Part shown: piece by piece, positions 34,441-47,680 of the stretch | How the letters are laid out: each line of letters starts with the position of its first letter | How positions within the stretch are numbered: the stretch's first letter is position 1 | From: Enoplosus armatus | Taxonomy: Eukaryota; Chordata; Actinopteri; Centrarchiformes; Enoplosidae | Assembly (NCBI RefSeq): GCF_043641665.1 | Contig: NC_092180.1 | Span: 7,557,891-7,621,890 of the forward strand | Direction of reading: 5' to 3' | DNA length: 64,000 bases | The notes under the pieces: model-generated | Told to the model about the DNA's origin: nothing | What the model saw: only the letters and a program-made list of their open reading frames with translations | Databases searched by the model: none | Made by a program: the position numbers and the translations under genes

Positions 34441-36169
34441 TATTTCTGTAAGAATCAGAACCCTTTTCTATGAAACTGGATTCCAGTTAGTTTGGTGGCA
34501 TCTAATATTTGCCATCAAGCGTTAATTAATCACATAAACTCGCAGATCTCTTTCTTAATGGTGAGCAACAGGAATTCACACTACATCCTGAATTAATTTA
34601 TACATGAAATCATCATGAGTCATGCACATATCAATTAAGCATGTGTTTTGTGCTCTTATTAAGTGTTACCCACATCAGCTCCCAGGAAAACACACACAGG
34701 TTTTTCCATGACAAATGACTAAACGGTACCTTTTTGAGAAATCGCGCTGCTGGCAAAGAAAAATAAAATGCATATTAAATAAAATCATATCCCAGAGTGA
34801 CAGTGACTCACACGCTCACCCACGGAAAAACAATTTGTAAAAATATAATATATAGAAATAAGAATACAAAATAAATAAAATACTGAACAACACAGGAAAT
34901 ACACAAGACTTGTTTCCGGCAAATGATTGAGTTAGTTTGAGAGCCGGGGGTCGGTTCCCATGAGTAGAACAGGGAATAAAGTTGAAGATGCCAAGAGACA
35001 GCAAGGCAGGGGAAGAGGGAGGGGTGGGGGGTCATTTGGGGTTGTCCAAGTTGCTGAAGGACAGGACAGGGGATGTCAGGTGACGGGGGTTGCTGTCAGA
35101 AGTGATTATCCCATGGAGGTGGTGATAATTAGGCTTTGAAGTGAGCTGCCTGTCTCGGACGTCTGGAAGTGGAACATCGAGGAGACTGATAAGAGGGGAA
35201 AGTTTCAAGGACGCACAGTCCTGTAGGAGGGATGGACTGACAGGGCAGCAGGGGTACCAGGTCTACTGTATGTCACTGCTAATGAGACCAGAAACGGAAG
35301 CAAGGACTATAAGTATATCCACTCTTGTAAAGTTGTACAATACATTCATGAGTAAACTCTGCGTGTTCAGCTGAATGGCGACATGGTATCCCTAAAACCT
35401 CCACCTCGGTTTGACACCACATCGTACACCGGACAGCTCGTGGGGTTACAGACAGGTCATGTATTTTTAAACCAGCTGGCTTTGTGCGTTGAGATCTCCC
35501 TCTTTCACCGTGGCACTAAACTGTCTGCTTACACTCTTCTATGCTTTTCTACAAGCGGTTTCCCCAAAGATTCTCCCTAGATATCAATCACAAGTCACGT
35601 CCTCGACAGAGATGGGACAGAGGTTGCGGGTGACCATTTAAGACATTCTTTTGAGTTTGAAAACTTCATCCCAAACACGCTGTGAAGCATGCAAACAAAC
35701 AGGCACTAGTTTTAACTTGGTCACATGTCGCGGACGCCTGATGCTGATACAACTACAACAACTTTCATCATGTTTCCATCGCTTGACAGTCAAGCACAAA
35801 ACAATGAAACTGAGAAGACAAGAGACAAAAGGACACAGCTGAGACCGAAGAAGTGGACACGTGACTGAAAACACTGTGGCACACAGACTCAACTGCACTC
35901 TTGATTATTGTGATAATTTTCATAGGTACTGTATCATATTTTTGGCATTGTGCAAAAAAAAAGTAAATAAAAAGAAAACAAAATAAAGTCTTCCAGCTCA
36001 AAACTCTTAATTGGCAAGTATAAATAGTCTAGAAGTCTCCATTTCTAAATGCTGTATGCCGGCAGAGTCTTCGTAAGGAGTTGGAAATCAAGGAGTGAAA
36101 ATGAAAAACCAGAAATGGCTAATTTCCACCAATACACTCCCCACAGTATCAACCTGAAGGTCAAAGGGA

Positions 36170-36222
36170 ATGCATATATATATATAACTATATATAACTA
36201 TATATATAGTTATATATATAAC
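36170..36222. repeat. AT-rich self-complementary tract
   Basis: Alternating 'tatatataac' and 'tatatatagttatata' units form an imperfect palindrome. It lies in the presumed PIAS1 3' flank or 3'UTR. Confidence 0.8.
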
Positions 36223-37012
36223 TGTTTAAATATCATACATAACTTAAAAAGCTTAATAAAATTATTAGTACATGAACAAACTGTAAATTCAGTGTCTAAA
36301 AAGTTCTTGTCATTGGAAAGAGAAATAAAACATGAATTTAAAAATGAGCTCGAGGAAGAGAGAAAGATAAAAAGGGAGAGAAGTTTATATTGAAGAAATG
36401 GGGGAAAAAAATGAAGCAAGTAAGAGCTTAAAAGAGAAGAAAAGGATAAGCACATGGCAACAGGCATATGTATAAGCTTTTTGTGAGAGAAAAAACAACA
36501 AAACAACCTTAGTCCTCCACTTAAAAACAGCGATTGAAGCAGCTCACTAGACTGAAAATGTCTTGTATTTAACATACAAAAGTAAAAGAGGAAAATATAT
36601 TTTGTTCTCTGTACACGGTGCCACTCCTCAATTTTGTAAAAAAGAGCCTTCCTCCTTTGTGTTTTTGCTCAGGTAGCGTCTTTGCTGTTTGTGCCGGGTT
36701 GGTACCAGTATAGCAGTAACGTGGGTTCACATGCTGATCTGAAGTCAGTATGCCAACACAATGTCCACAGCTGACCCCTTTAGGTGATGACTTAGAACTG
36801 TTCTCAGGTCAGTGTAGTGAAGGGAAACCCGCTCGTAATATTAGTGCTCTTCTTGAGGCAGCCTTGTCATTGCGACTCCACAAATGTTATGAGTTTGACG
36901 GCTTGGGCCCAGTCTAGTTTCTGGATTAAACTTCACCCTGCAGTCAGAAAGTTTAATGATTAGGTAACTGGATCTTAGCTGGACCTAAAGTGTAGTCTTG
37001 ACTCTCCTTGAG

Positions 37013-37378
37013 TCAGTCCAACGATATAACGTCAGGTATCCCGCCGTAAATAGCTGCCACCGCTGCTTCAGTGCTGCTCCGGCTGGCCACCACCCCGGGG
37101 TGCGTGTGTGAGGAGTGTGAGCCCGAGTGTGAAGACGAGTGTGTGGAGTGAGTGTCGCGGAGGCTGCCGGACGAGACCAGGCTGCTGGTGCTGCCCGAGT
37201 TGCTCGCCCCGTTGGTCGGCGCGGTCAGCGAAGTGGCTGAGGAGGCTCCCGATTGGTCGAGGAACAGCTGGGAGGAGGAGGAGGAGGAGGTGCTGTAGGG
37301 CAGGAAGCGGTTGAGAAGCAGCTCGTGGTCGTCGGAGGCCGAAGCGGCGGCTGCTGCTGCCATCACCATGTTGTAATG
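37013..37378 (-). other. pias1: PIAS1 last coding exon (Ser/Thr-rich tail)
   Basis: It encodes HYN, then [20 protein letters not shown], a Ser tract made by a (GGA)n run on the plus strand (about 37270-37290), [27 protein letters not shown], a Ser/His-rich stretch, and the end IPDVISLD followed by TGA. The termini match human PIAS1 (SQMFLDQ, SSLVSS, IPDIISLD). The alanine and serine runs may vary in length. Confidence 0.92.
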
Positions 37379-40300
37379 CTGAACGGTGAGAGAAAAAGAG
37401 AGGAGGAAGTGTTCACATGTTGAGGCAGCCAAAGTAACCAGGAGCCGTATTCACAAAACACCTTCACTCTAAAAGTCGCTCCTGACTGGCTGAGTTAATA
37501 GAAACTCCAGGAGGCGTGTGTGTTCTTAGTTTAAGAGTAATTCATAAAGCATTTTAGCACTAAAGGCTCCTCCTGAGTCTGGGAGAAGTGAGAGGAACTG
37601 TAGAGAACTCACCTGCTGCGGCAGGTAATGAGTTATGTACAAATACAACATTACATCAACTTTTAAAAGCATATAATTATGGTGGCCGAGGTAACAAGAA
37701 TCTACTCAGCGAGCAGACATGATGGTTTTCACAACTCTGCACTTCTTAGCCACTGGAAAAATAATGTCTGTCAGAGTTATTCATCAAACAAAAAGTGTGC
37801 TATTCAGACAGTTTGACACTTCATTCAGTGTACATTAAATATTCACTGCAATCATTAAATAAATATATCTGATGTCGCTGAATTACAGGGTAAAATTGAT
37901 CCTGCTGCATGTAGAAATACTCAACATGAAGTCAGAATTTTACTTTGTTACATGAACACATCTGTTAAAGTTTTTAGATGGATTGTTGATGTTAATGTGT
38001 CTAACTGCCATTGCTCTTCGTGTGTTGATGAATATTTTAGTTCACATTCACTGTGGACATACAGGTAGTAAGACTGGAAGCAGTCAGGCCAGTCAGTTCC
38101 TGATTGAAACCAATAACAACAACAAAGATGATAAACATTTACCTCGAGATTACAAAACCCAAATTACAAACTAGTGGTATCCAGCTGTGCAGGTAGTTTT
38201 GGTTTTATTTGTCCGGGTTTTGAGATATCCGCCGCTGACTTTTGTGTTCTGCTTGCAGCATTAAAGAAATAACATGCCTGCCTCCAGTCTTCATAGGGGC
38301 AATTTCTTCAGGAGAAAGTAGTTCCAGTGAAAACTGTCTGCAGTGACGTCTGTGGTCTCAGCAGAGTAACAGCATTATTGATATGGAAATGTAGTTGCTG
38401 TTGAATTATTTAAATGTCATTTTTCTATACCGTGTGATCCATTCAGCCTCACTGTATCGGGGGGGCGGCATAAATCTCAAAACTATCTAGAATGAAAGAT
38501 GAGGACATCAGAAATCGAGAGATGTCTATATTTACGTTTGACTACCTCACAGAATTCAACCCATCAGTAACTGTGAGGTGACAACCATCATTTGTCTCAT
38601 GTCTCCTTAAATAGCCAGTGGAGACAGAAACAGACAGGGAGGAGGACATTTAGTGCTCACCAGCAGGTTGTGTGACACTTTATGGGCAATTCCACCAAAT
38701 ACCAGGTTTCAAATGTTTTTTTTTTTTTATTCTTTAGTGTTTGACTCTGCATGCTGTTTACTGAGAGAGAGCGTTTGTTATCAAGGAACACTAAGTGAAT
38801 GGCTTTTGCTTTGTTTTTTGTTAAGCACAAGTAGATTTCTTCTTATGTAGAGTCACAGCCCTCGTATTATTTTGAAATGAACCACAGTCACAGCCTCCCA
38901 GGACTTCACCGAAAATAAAAGAGCTTCAGCTTCTCCACATAACGTGATGCACTGTTGTACGTACCTGATGATTGTCGCCTTGAAGAAAAGAGAAGAAGTT
39001 CAACTCTGGAAATCAGACAGGCAGATGGTGAGTCGATGGTGAATATCACCAAAAACTAATATCACAGATGCAAATACAACAACGAGTTTTAAAGTTAATA
39101 AAAGCCAGAGGTATGTTGTACTACTGGAGGAGTTCTCGACCAGATAAATTAGGCCTTTTATAGTAAAAATCTAAATGAGAACAAAAGTCAGTTGTTATTC
39201 TGAGACTGCCTTTGACCTCTTCGGCTTCCCCCCCCCCCCCATTAAACTTCCCTGCAGTTCATTAATAATTAGAGACTTTTTTCACACCGTATGACTAAAT
39301 CACATTTTGTTTATCTGCTTGTTGCGACTCTTAATGAAACTACTGTAATACTCATAATTAAACTGAATACAAACGTCATTATATACTCAGAATTTCTGCC
39401 TTTTATGTCTTCGGAAAATTGGTTTCTCCAGAAGAATTAGTTACGAGAGTTTGGCCGACACTACCATGAGTGTAAAGATGTAAAGATGAACCAAATCATC
39501 TTAAGTCTGTGTGTGTTTGTCATTACCTGAGAGGTCGTTTGGGGTGTGGTAGTAGGGTCTATAGTCCTGGATCAGTGGGGGGACAGGAGGGATGTAGCTG
39601 GTGTCTACGGCTGGCATGCTGGGAGTACGGCTCACAGGAGAGGACTGGTGGTGCAGGTTCAACACTCTGAAGGCAGATACAGAGGAAGAGGTTTAGCGAC
39701 AAAGAGGTAAGGAGGCCTCTTAATTGATAATTAGGTTTTTATTTCATGTCACATATATGGGGTGAGTCACAGGACACATTGTCTCCTCCACTGACCTTGA
39801 AACACAAACATCTGAACAATAACATATTCAAGTCAAACGCAGCACCAGCTGTTTCTACACAGACGCACATAATTAATCTTAATTTGACAGAAAATGCAGC
39901 TGAGTTGTGAAGTGGGAGGGCTGCTGGTTCTAGAAATTTCCACTCTGTTTTCCCACTTCAGTTCCTTTCAACAATGTTCTCGGTGTTGTTTAACATAAAA
40001 ACTCTCCCAGATATTCTAACTATCATATTGTTTATGTTACAACCACCCAGTTTTAGTTATTGTAACGTTGTTTCTGAGAAATAATTTAGGCATGAAGGGC
40101 GGCTCTAAATACTACAATACCCATGAGCCTCAGCCGCATTTTGGACTGATGATTTAATCAACAGTTCATAACATTGAGGGATTTTTACTTCTACTTTAAT
40201 CATCTGTTCATGATGCTTATGTGCAGAAAAACAAACAGATTCAGTGTTTTTCTTTTGGAAAGTCACCCATTTCTAGATCTATATATCCAACTTAACCTTC

Positions 40301-43300
40301 AAAAAGGAGTGAAGACAAAGCTTTCTCAGTCAGCACTCTTGGCTACCTACTGTGAGTGCTGTTGATGTGTAACTTGTGAGTTCAAGTGCAAAACTCATGA
40401 ATCATTTAACACCTAGATACATAACTACCCATTAGAGCAGCTGAAATGAGCCTCATTTCCACATTTAATGAAATACAAACTGCGTGTGGAGATGAAACCA
40501 CAGTGTCTGACCCTTTGTTGATGACAGGCGGCGAGGTCGGGGACATAGAGGGACACGCTCGTTTGGGTGGAGGAGGCAGTGGCGGCGGCGGGGAATCCTG
40601 CCCCTCGTCTTCTGAGGAGCTGTCCAGTGTCAAGTCGATCACCTCCACTTTCTTGCTATTGCTGCTGTCGCTGCCACCGTGGCTGGACGACGAGGAGCTC
40701 CGCTGTTCTGAGCCTGCAGACATCCGACATGAACCTGGGGAGCAGCGGTGACATGTTAGTTTGTGTTTGCGTGCTCATGTTTATGATGTTCTGAGCCTGC
40801 AAAAACAAAGCGCTGCTGAACACTGTGTGCGTGCCAAAATGCACATATACACATTTCCCCTGCTCTCATATGCGATACGGTATGTTTGTTACTATGGAGA
40901 CAGGCAGTTTACTCAGTGGCATTATGATTGATGCCTTACCAAATGAAAACTGACAATGCATAAACAAAGAGGGGAGGGGATGTAAATGCACAGTCTCTCT
41001 CTTCTAACCACGTCTCTTTAATCCTAATTTAATTACTTCCAGCCTTCTCTGCCTTCATGTAGAGGCAACCTTTCTGTTTCTTAGCCCAGCCTGTCCCCAT
41101 ATCCTTCTCCATGACATGTCTCACCATCCAGCCCGTTGTTATAGGAAGCAGAGGAGACCTCCTGCACTTCCTTCTTAGACCTCATGGGGGCCCAGCTGCC
41201 ATCCTCTTTGAACTGGATCTCATCACAGTCCATGCAGCTGTTGAGGATCTCCACAAAAAGCCTGAGAACAAACATACGCGTCATACACAAACCCATCCAA
41301 GATAACGTACACAAACACATGCAGAAATTGGTATTATTTAAACAAACGCTGGGCAAAGTGGAAAAGACCATCCACTTTAAATGAAGTTTTAAAGACAAGA
41401 AATCTACTCTAAACAGGCCAACATCAACACTGTGCTGTAAAGGTCTCTCTAAATAAAACACACAGTGAGTTAATGGAATACCCCATCAAAATGTCTATGT
41501 TTTGATATTATATACTCGCCACCTGAAAGCTTTAAAGGTGGCTGAGTGAGTGAATGAGTACTCGGAACATACTGAACATTTGCATCAAAGACAGGACACT
41601 CATAAGGTAGATTTCTGGTCCTTCAAAAGGCTACACATGATGAGGTTTAAACAAGGTGTGTGAGTGTTTCTGTGCAGCTCTAGATTTTGTATCAGTGTTA
41701 TCAGTTACAGACAGGGGCAGTCTTTCCTTTCATGAGTAAATGTATACCATGTATACAGGATGAAAGACAGCAGTGGCAGAGGAGGTGACGAGGTAAAACA
41801 GCTGAGTTTGACAAAAACATCTTAACGCAAGGTCCACTTACTGAGACTGCACAGAAGAAAGACTGTGGAAGACCGCAAGATGCAGCTGAAAGCTCCAGAA
41901 AACAGCTACGAAATGGACCTTGAGTTGAGATTTTAATATATCAAACTACTGTTTCCATGGTCAACTTTTATGCTCAAGAGCTAATTTTACTGATTTGTTT
42001 CTCCTTTTCTGGTTGGTTGACATAGTTGCTCAAAAGAGTTAAAGAAATAGTTTGATATTTTGGGAAATAAGGTTATTTGCTTTCTTGCCAAGAGATAGAT
42101 GAGACAATCAAAATTACTCTCATGTCTGTCAATATGAAGCTACAGCCATCAGCTGGTTAGCTTAGCTTAGAATAAAGACTGAAAACAGCTAGCCTGGCTC
42201 TGTACAAAGGTAACAAAATCCACCTACCAGCACCTCTGAAGCTCACTAATTAACGACGAGATGTGTTTTCAGGTTAAAGGTTTGAAAATCACCATTTCCT
42301 AACAGGTCATCTGTAGGATGGGGAGATGGGGGTTGGTGACTTACCCGTCGATGATGAGGTGTTCATAGGGGGCCTTTTTGTCACAGACAGGACACACCCA
42401 GGTGGGCTTCTTCTCGTTCATCTGGATGTAGAGTGTGGCGTCAAAGCACTGCAGGTGGGAGCATGTCAGTGCCCGGCATGGGATCATCAGCCGCATCTTC
42501 CCCAGCTGCACAGTGTGCACACATACACACATGTAGTCAGGGCATGAAGAGGATACACACAAACCCACATGGAAAAAGGTACATGATAGGGGTTGAGAAG
42601 ACACTTTGACAGATAGATCATGTACTCAAACCGCAGTTAAGGACATGTATGTGTGACATGTGTGGAGACACATACAAAGAAAAGAAAAGAAAAGAAAAGA
42701 ATGGATGGACACGTCTTGGCATGACTGAATCTCTAAACACCGTCTTAAATTCATGAAGAGCAGGGAGCAAGTTTACCGGGCAGAGCAGCGACACTCGAAG
42801 GCTGGTCGTGGCTATTTCACTGTCTGGGTCTGCTGTTAGCTTCTCTTTGACTGCAGAGGAGAAGTGCAACACACAACGAGTGAGTGAGAGCCAGACAGAG
42901 CCGGATATGTTCTTACAAACGTGCTCAGTTTCTCATTTCAGACTGCAGCTCCTTTACTACTTGTTTCAAACCAAGGTCACGAATGAAGCAGCACTCTGTA
43001 AAATCTATTCAGGAGCTCCTCCAGCTATGTGGGCCCCCCTCTGCACCTGAATCTTCTTATAGCACTTCCCATACAGTGTGAAATATTTACAGATATATAC
43101 AATTTTGTGATTCATAATACAACTGAAATCAGAAGGAATTTGGCCATCTGACTGGGTCAAGAGTTTTAAATCTTTCTGCACACAAGATCACCAGAAAGTA
43201 TTGTTTATCTCTATTAACATGAGAAGTCATGGAGCAAAAAACACATTTTGCCACCAGCTTCTTCAGTTTAACTCACCAAACAGACAAGATATCACATTCA

Positions 43301-46300
43301 ATATAAAGTTCATTTGCAAAAACTGATATCTCTGTTTTTATCTATCTTCCTAAATCATTTGTGCACTCAAGGGAATGTTTAATTTATTCATTTTAAGAAT
43401 GGTGTTCATCTGTTTTTGCAAATTAATTCTTCTTAATTAAAAAAAAAAGTAAAATCATGAAACACGGTTCTTATATAATCACATATTGGCCCGCTAATAT
43501 CTGAGTTGGATATATTAAGACCTAAACATACAGAGTTTTATATTTAAATTATCATATTATAATGAAATTGTATTTAATGTGGATCAGTCATGTCTGGCCA
43601 ATGCCCGATCCGCCTAATAAGGTCAATATCGGCCCTGAAACCAATCCGCCATATTGGATCTCTAAAAAAAAAGAGGTTGACAGTCCTTACTGAGTGCTCT
43701 GGAGTGGTCTGGGTTTCTGATGCCTTTTGCCCGTAGTCTTTGTAACAGCACTGTGGATGACTGCTGCTTCACCAAGTACACTGCCATGGAGTAACTCTGT
43801 GGACATGAAGGCACACAGTAATGTAACAAAGTGCAAAGTGATACTTTAAAATCCCGCAGAGACACTTTTTGCTTGCCAGAGTCAGAGTTCTGGGTCAGTT
43901 ACAGACGACGTCCTTGAACGGTGTTACTCGAGGTAGCTTCAGCAGGCAAGATCCTTTCTAACGTAAAGTCGATCCTCCTGCTCAACAAATGTACGATCAG
44001 CCATGTGTAAAGAAGAACAGGGGGTTGGAAGACCTTGTGCTCTGTACGCTGACATTTGAGGCCAGTATGTACTTCCTTTACTGCTCTCTATTGCCTGCCT
44101 GCAGAAAAACGTCAAGCTCAACCCAACTCAACATAAATCAGCATATGAGATAATAGACTATTTCTAGTAAAATTAACAGATTTATTTGGTCTAAAATGTT
44201 TCATCTAAACATTATTTTGTCAGTAACTTTGCCTTCACTCAGCGTGGATATGGGCTTTCCCTGAAGTTGCGTTTTTTACCCTTTCTTACTTTGCTCCATT
44301 TAATGCTTGTGTTAGATTTTTGGCTGTAAAAACTCAACACAGTGGGGGCCAGAAATCCCACTTCCTGGGCTTCAAACTGCTTCCCACACACTCATACATG
44401 TGATTCACACACACACACACACACACACACAACCATTTAATCCCACAAGTACTGGAGGCAAGACTGGTCAAAACTGAATTTAAAGCTACTGTATGTAATG
44501 GAAGTCTGCTTTAAGTCTACATTCATTTTAAACTAGACTGTTTCCTGTTGTCACATGTTTGTAGAGCATCTTTTTGTCTTGGTGGCGTCTGTTTGTCTCG
44601 TCCATGTGAACACAATAACCCACGACAACAACATGTGATGATTCTCCATTGACAGAATCCGATGCAATCAGATTTTGCAGCAACTCATATATATATTCAT
44701 ATTCACTCATATATTCAATTTAAATGGACAAGAAACAGAATAAAGCAAGTAAATCTTTAGATTTGAGAAGCTTTTATCGACAAATGTTTATCAATTTCAC
44801 TTGATAAATGACTTTATCACGTATCAAAACTGTCATTGATTATCAAAACTGGCACTTCATGAGTCTTTTGTTAGAAACATTTTGGTTCTTACCCTTCCAA
44901 TCTCAGCGGTCCACGACACCACAATGGTATTGGGGACCGTGGTGGACAATCTGACCAGTGAGGTAATGTTGATGGGCCGGCTGGGCCGCTTGGGTTCTAC
45001 GCCGTTTTTGGTTGGAGGAAGATAACCCTACATGAAACAGAGAAAATGTTAGCCTTTTTGTTCGAAATATTATAAAGTTAAATCAAACAGTCATCAAGAA
45101 ACACTGACATGAGAGACAAGGCAGGAAAGGTGGAAAAAGAGAAAAGCGTGTCAGATTGTGGCATGTGGTTAATGCGGAGCTCCTCACCGGCAGGTTACAT
45201 GGCTTCCCATTGACTTTCACACACAGATTGGGTGGAAAATGGTCTTCCTGAGGACAGCTCGTCTCCGACAGGCAAAACCGCAACTGAACTTGAACTGAGA
45301 AGTCACATTTGGTCCCCGAGATGTCCCTTTGAGCACAGAAACCAATTTATCACTACAAATCTGCAGAAACCAAGTACATTTATGAATAATTCATAAACGA
45401 TTCACCATCCTGCATTGACAGAGAGGTGTTCATCTTACATTGAGCTGCTGATCTGCTGGACTTGCTGTGGCGTTAATGCAAAGGCGAAACATGTCTCCTG
45501 AAATCGCTGGCTGTTGTCTGATGCTGCAGAGAGAGGGAAAGAGAGGAAGGAGAGGAATGTTTATAAACCGGGAAAATTACATCCATGCACAAGTTTTTAA
45601 CTGTGACATAATGTTGGCCAATTATAAAAAAAAAATATCAGTGACCCCAAGACAATACCACAAACAGTAGAGTACAGTAAACCGTAGTATTAATCTACTG
45701 ACAAGCAGAATACAAACAAAAAGACGAAGAGGCGTGCGCACAGAAATGTGTCAGTGGGTGTCTCCTGCATAAACTATAATTATTGTGTAGACCACGGAGG
45801 CATGAAATTAGCAAAAGCTGAAGAACACCTGGACGTCAAAACCAGACCACCTCACACAGAGGTGAAGAAGAAGAAGAAAACGTGTGTGTGTGCGTGTGTG
45901 CTCTATTTATAGGCCCACCGAGAGGTGCTGGAAATAACTGGTGCGACTAACCCAGCCTTCATTAAAGAGACAGCAGGTTTAAAAAGACAAGAAAGGTTTG
46001 TGTGTATATGTTAGAAGGAGGTTAGCATGAAACAAGGAGCTATGAGGGTTCGAACCAAACTGTGTTTTGTATTTGAATGGTTCAACATTTTGGGAAATAT
46101 GCTTATTCACTGTCTTTCCAAGAGTTAGGTGAAAAGATCGACACCACTCTCATGTCAGTTTCAAGCTTCAGTCTGAAGCAAGAGGTGGGCGACGTTTAGC
46201 TTAGCTTAGCATAAAGACTGGAATCAAGGGGAAACAGCTAGCCCGGCTCTGTCCAAAGGTAATAAAATATACCTATCTGCACCACTAAAACTCACTTATT

Positions 46301-47214
46301 AACATGTTGTATCTCCTTTGTTTAATTTGTAAACAAACAGAAATGTAAAAATGACACTTTGTCTTTTTAGGTTGAGTTGTGAGTGAGCTTATCCATTTGA
46401 CAAAAGAAATCTTAGCATGGTCAATAACCAACCCCCAAACTCAACAGTTTATCAGGTCTTTATGAGTTCATACAATACTGTATACTATAGTATTTATAAC
46501 AAGTCTCTCCTTTGACCTTCTTTGAGATGAGTTTTGAGACCTCCTTTGAGTTTACCCTCATTTTAGCAAGATAAATTATGTAGGAGTAACAAGATTATGT
46601 TCTCTTATATAAGTAAGTATAATGAAAATAAAGTTTACGCTGTAATAATCTGTCTTTTAATGCTGTGTTTTAATGTTTTAAAATAAAAAAAGAAAGTGTG
46701 TGGTGGGGCTTTTTAAAGTCGCTGTTGTGCTAGCATGCTACAAATGAGCCAAAAAGCAGAAAGAACCAAAGCATGTTGACAGTCTGGAAGTTGCTGTGGA
46801 CCTAAAGACAATCCAGATGGAGAAATGGTTCAACATGTAATGTACATAAACACACTGTATTTATTCCAAATGTGCAACTCTTTTAATTCAACAGTAAAAC
46901 CAACTAAACACTTCAGCACAGGAGTGCTCTGCACAGCGTTGAGTTAGCATTACAGACCAGTGTAACGATTATTAAAACACTGGAGCGTTCTCGTCGCGCG
47001 TGCATATTTTGAGAAACATAATTGCTGAATCTCAGTGGGAATCTTTTGGCCTGAAGGCTGTGTAAGTGAGCAGGAAGACGAGTTACAGAATTACCTATCA
47101 TGAATCATGATTGTTGCTTTAATCACTTAAAGTAAGGTTGAACTGTCAGTGAGTGACAGCTTAAAGACATGCGGATAATCTGAAAAAATGCAAACATACA
47201 TGCACACACACACA

Positions 47215-47294
<80 letters not shown>

Positions 47295-47630
47295 GCAGGA
47301 TAAAACACATAGAGCTAATTTCTTTCCATGTAGGGCGTTGAGGGGGACGAAGTGTACTGCTCCGGCGGATGATTACTGGACCAATCATGTTCCTCCTCTC
47401 ATCAGCCTTTCAAACAGCCATTAATTTTCCCAGTAATGTCCCATGTTACCACCCACATGGTATATAATTTGTATGGCATGTATTTATTGTACATTTCTGT
47501 TCCTGCGTCTTTTGAGCAGCAGCCTGTGTACTGCAGAACAAAATCATACGCACCAAGTGTGCTTTCGAACAACAGTCTTCCTCCTCTCCGGGCACACGGG
47601 CTATAAATAGATAGTGCTCCCTCTCTCTCT

Positions 47631-47680
<50 letters not shown>

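Larger units (their letters stand above)
33249..34671. mobile_element. Outer DNA-transposon-like element of a nested set
   Basis: The left end 'GGGTGACACTTTATAATAA' and right end 'TTATTAAGTGTTACCC' are inverted relatives: GGGTgACACTT..AATAA against GGGTaACACTTAATAA. The same terminal motif is familiar from fish DNA transposons. No transposase frame is visible, so it is non-autonomous or decayed. No clear target duplication flanks it. It contains a family A copy and, inside that, a SINE. Confidence 0.5.
31545..37012. other. Interval between the RXFP-like gene and PIAS1
   Basis: The left part should contain the receptor promoter. The right part should contain the PIAS1 3'UTR (from 37012 leftward, end not located). 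The middle is occupied by the nested element at 33249-34671. No other coding region is recognised. Several AT-rich and low-complexity tracts occur at 32380-32400, 36170-36222 and 36300-36420. Confidence 0.6.

Noticed and set aside
36049..36575. Open frames over 110 codons on both strands
   Set aside because: AT-rich, low-complexity translations (poly-Ser/Leu or Lys/Glu) through an AT palindrome in the presumed PIAS1 3' flank.
40446..40794. Plus-strand frames of 75-101 codons
   Set aside because: Antisense shadows of the PIAS1 SIM exon.
47123..47424. Frames encoding Cys-Val or His-Thr repeats
   Set aside because: Produced by the 91-base CA array, not genes.
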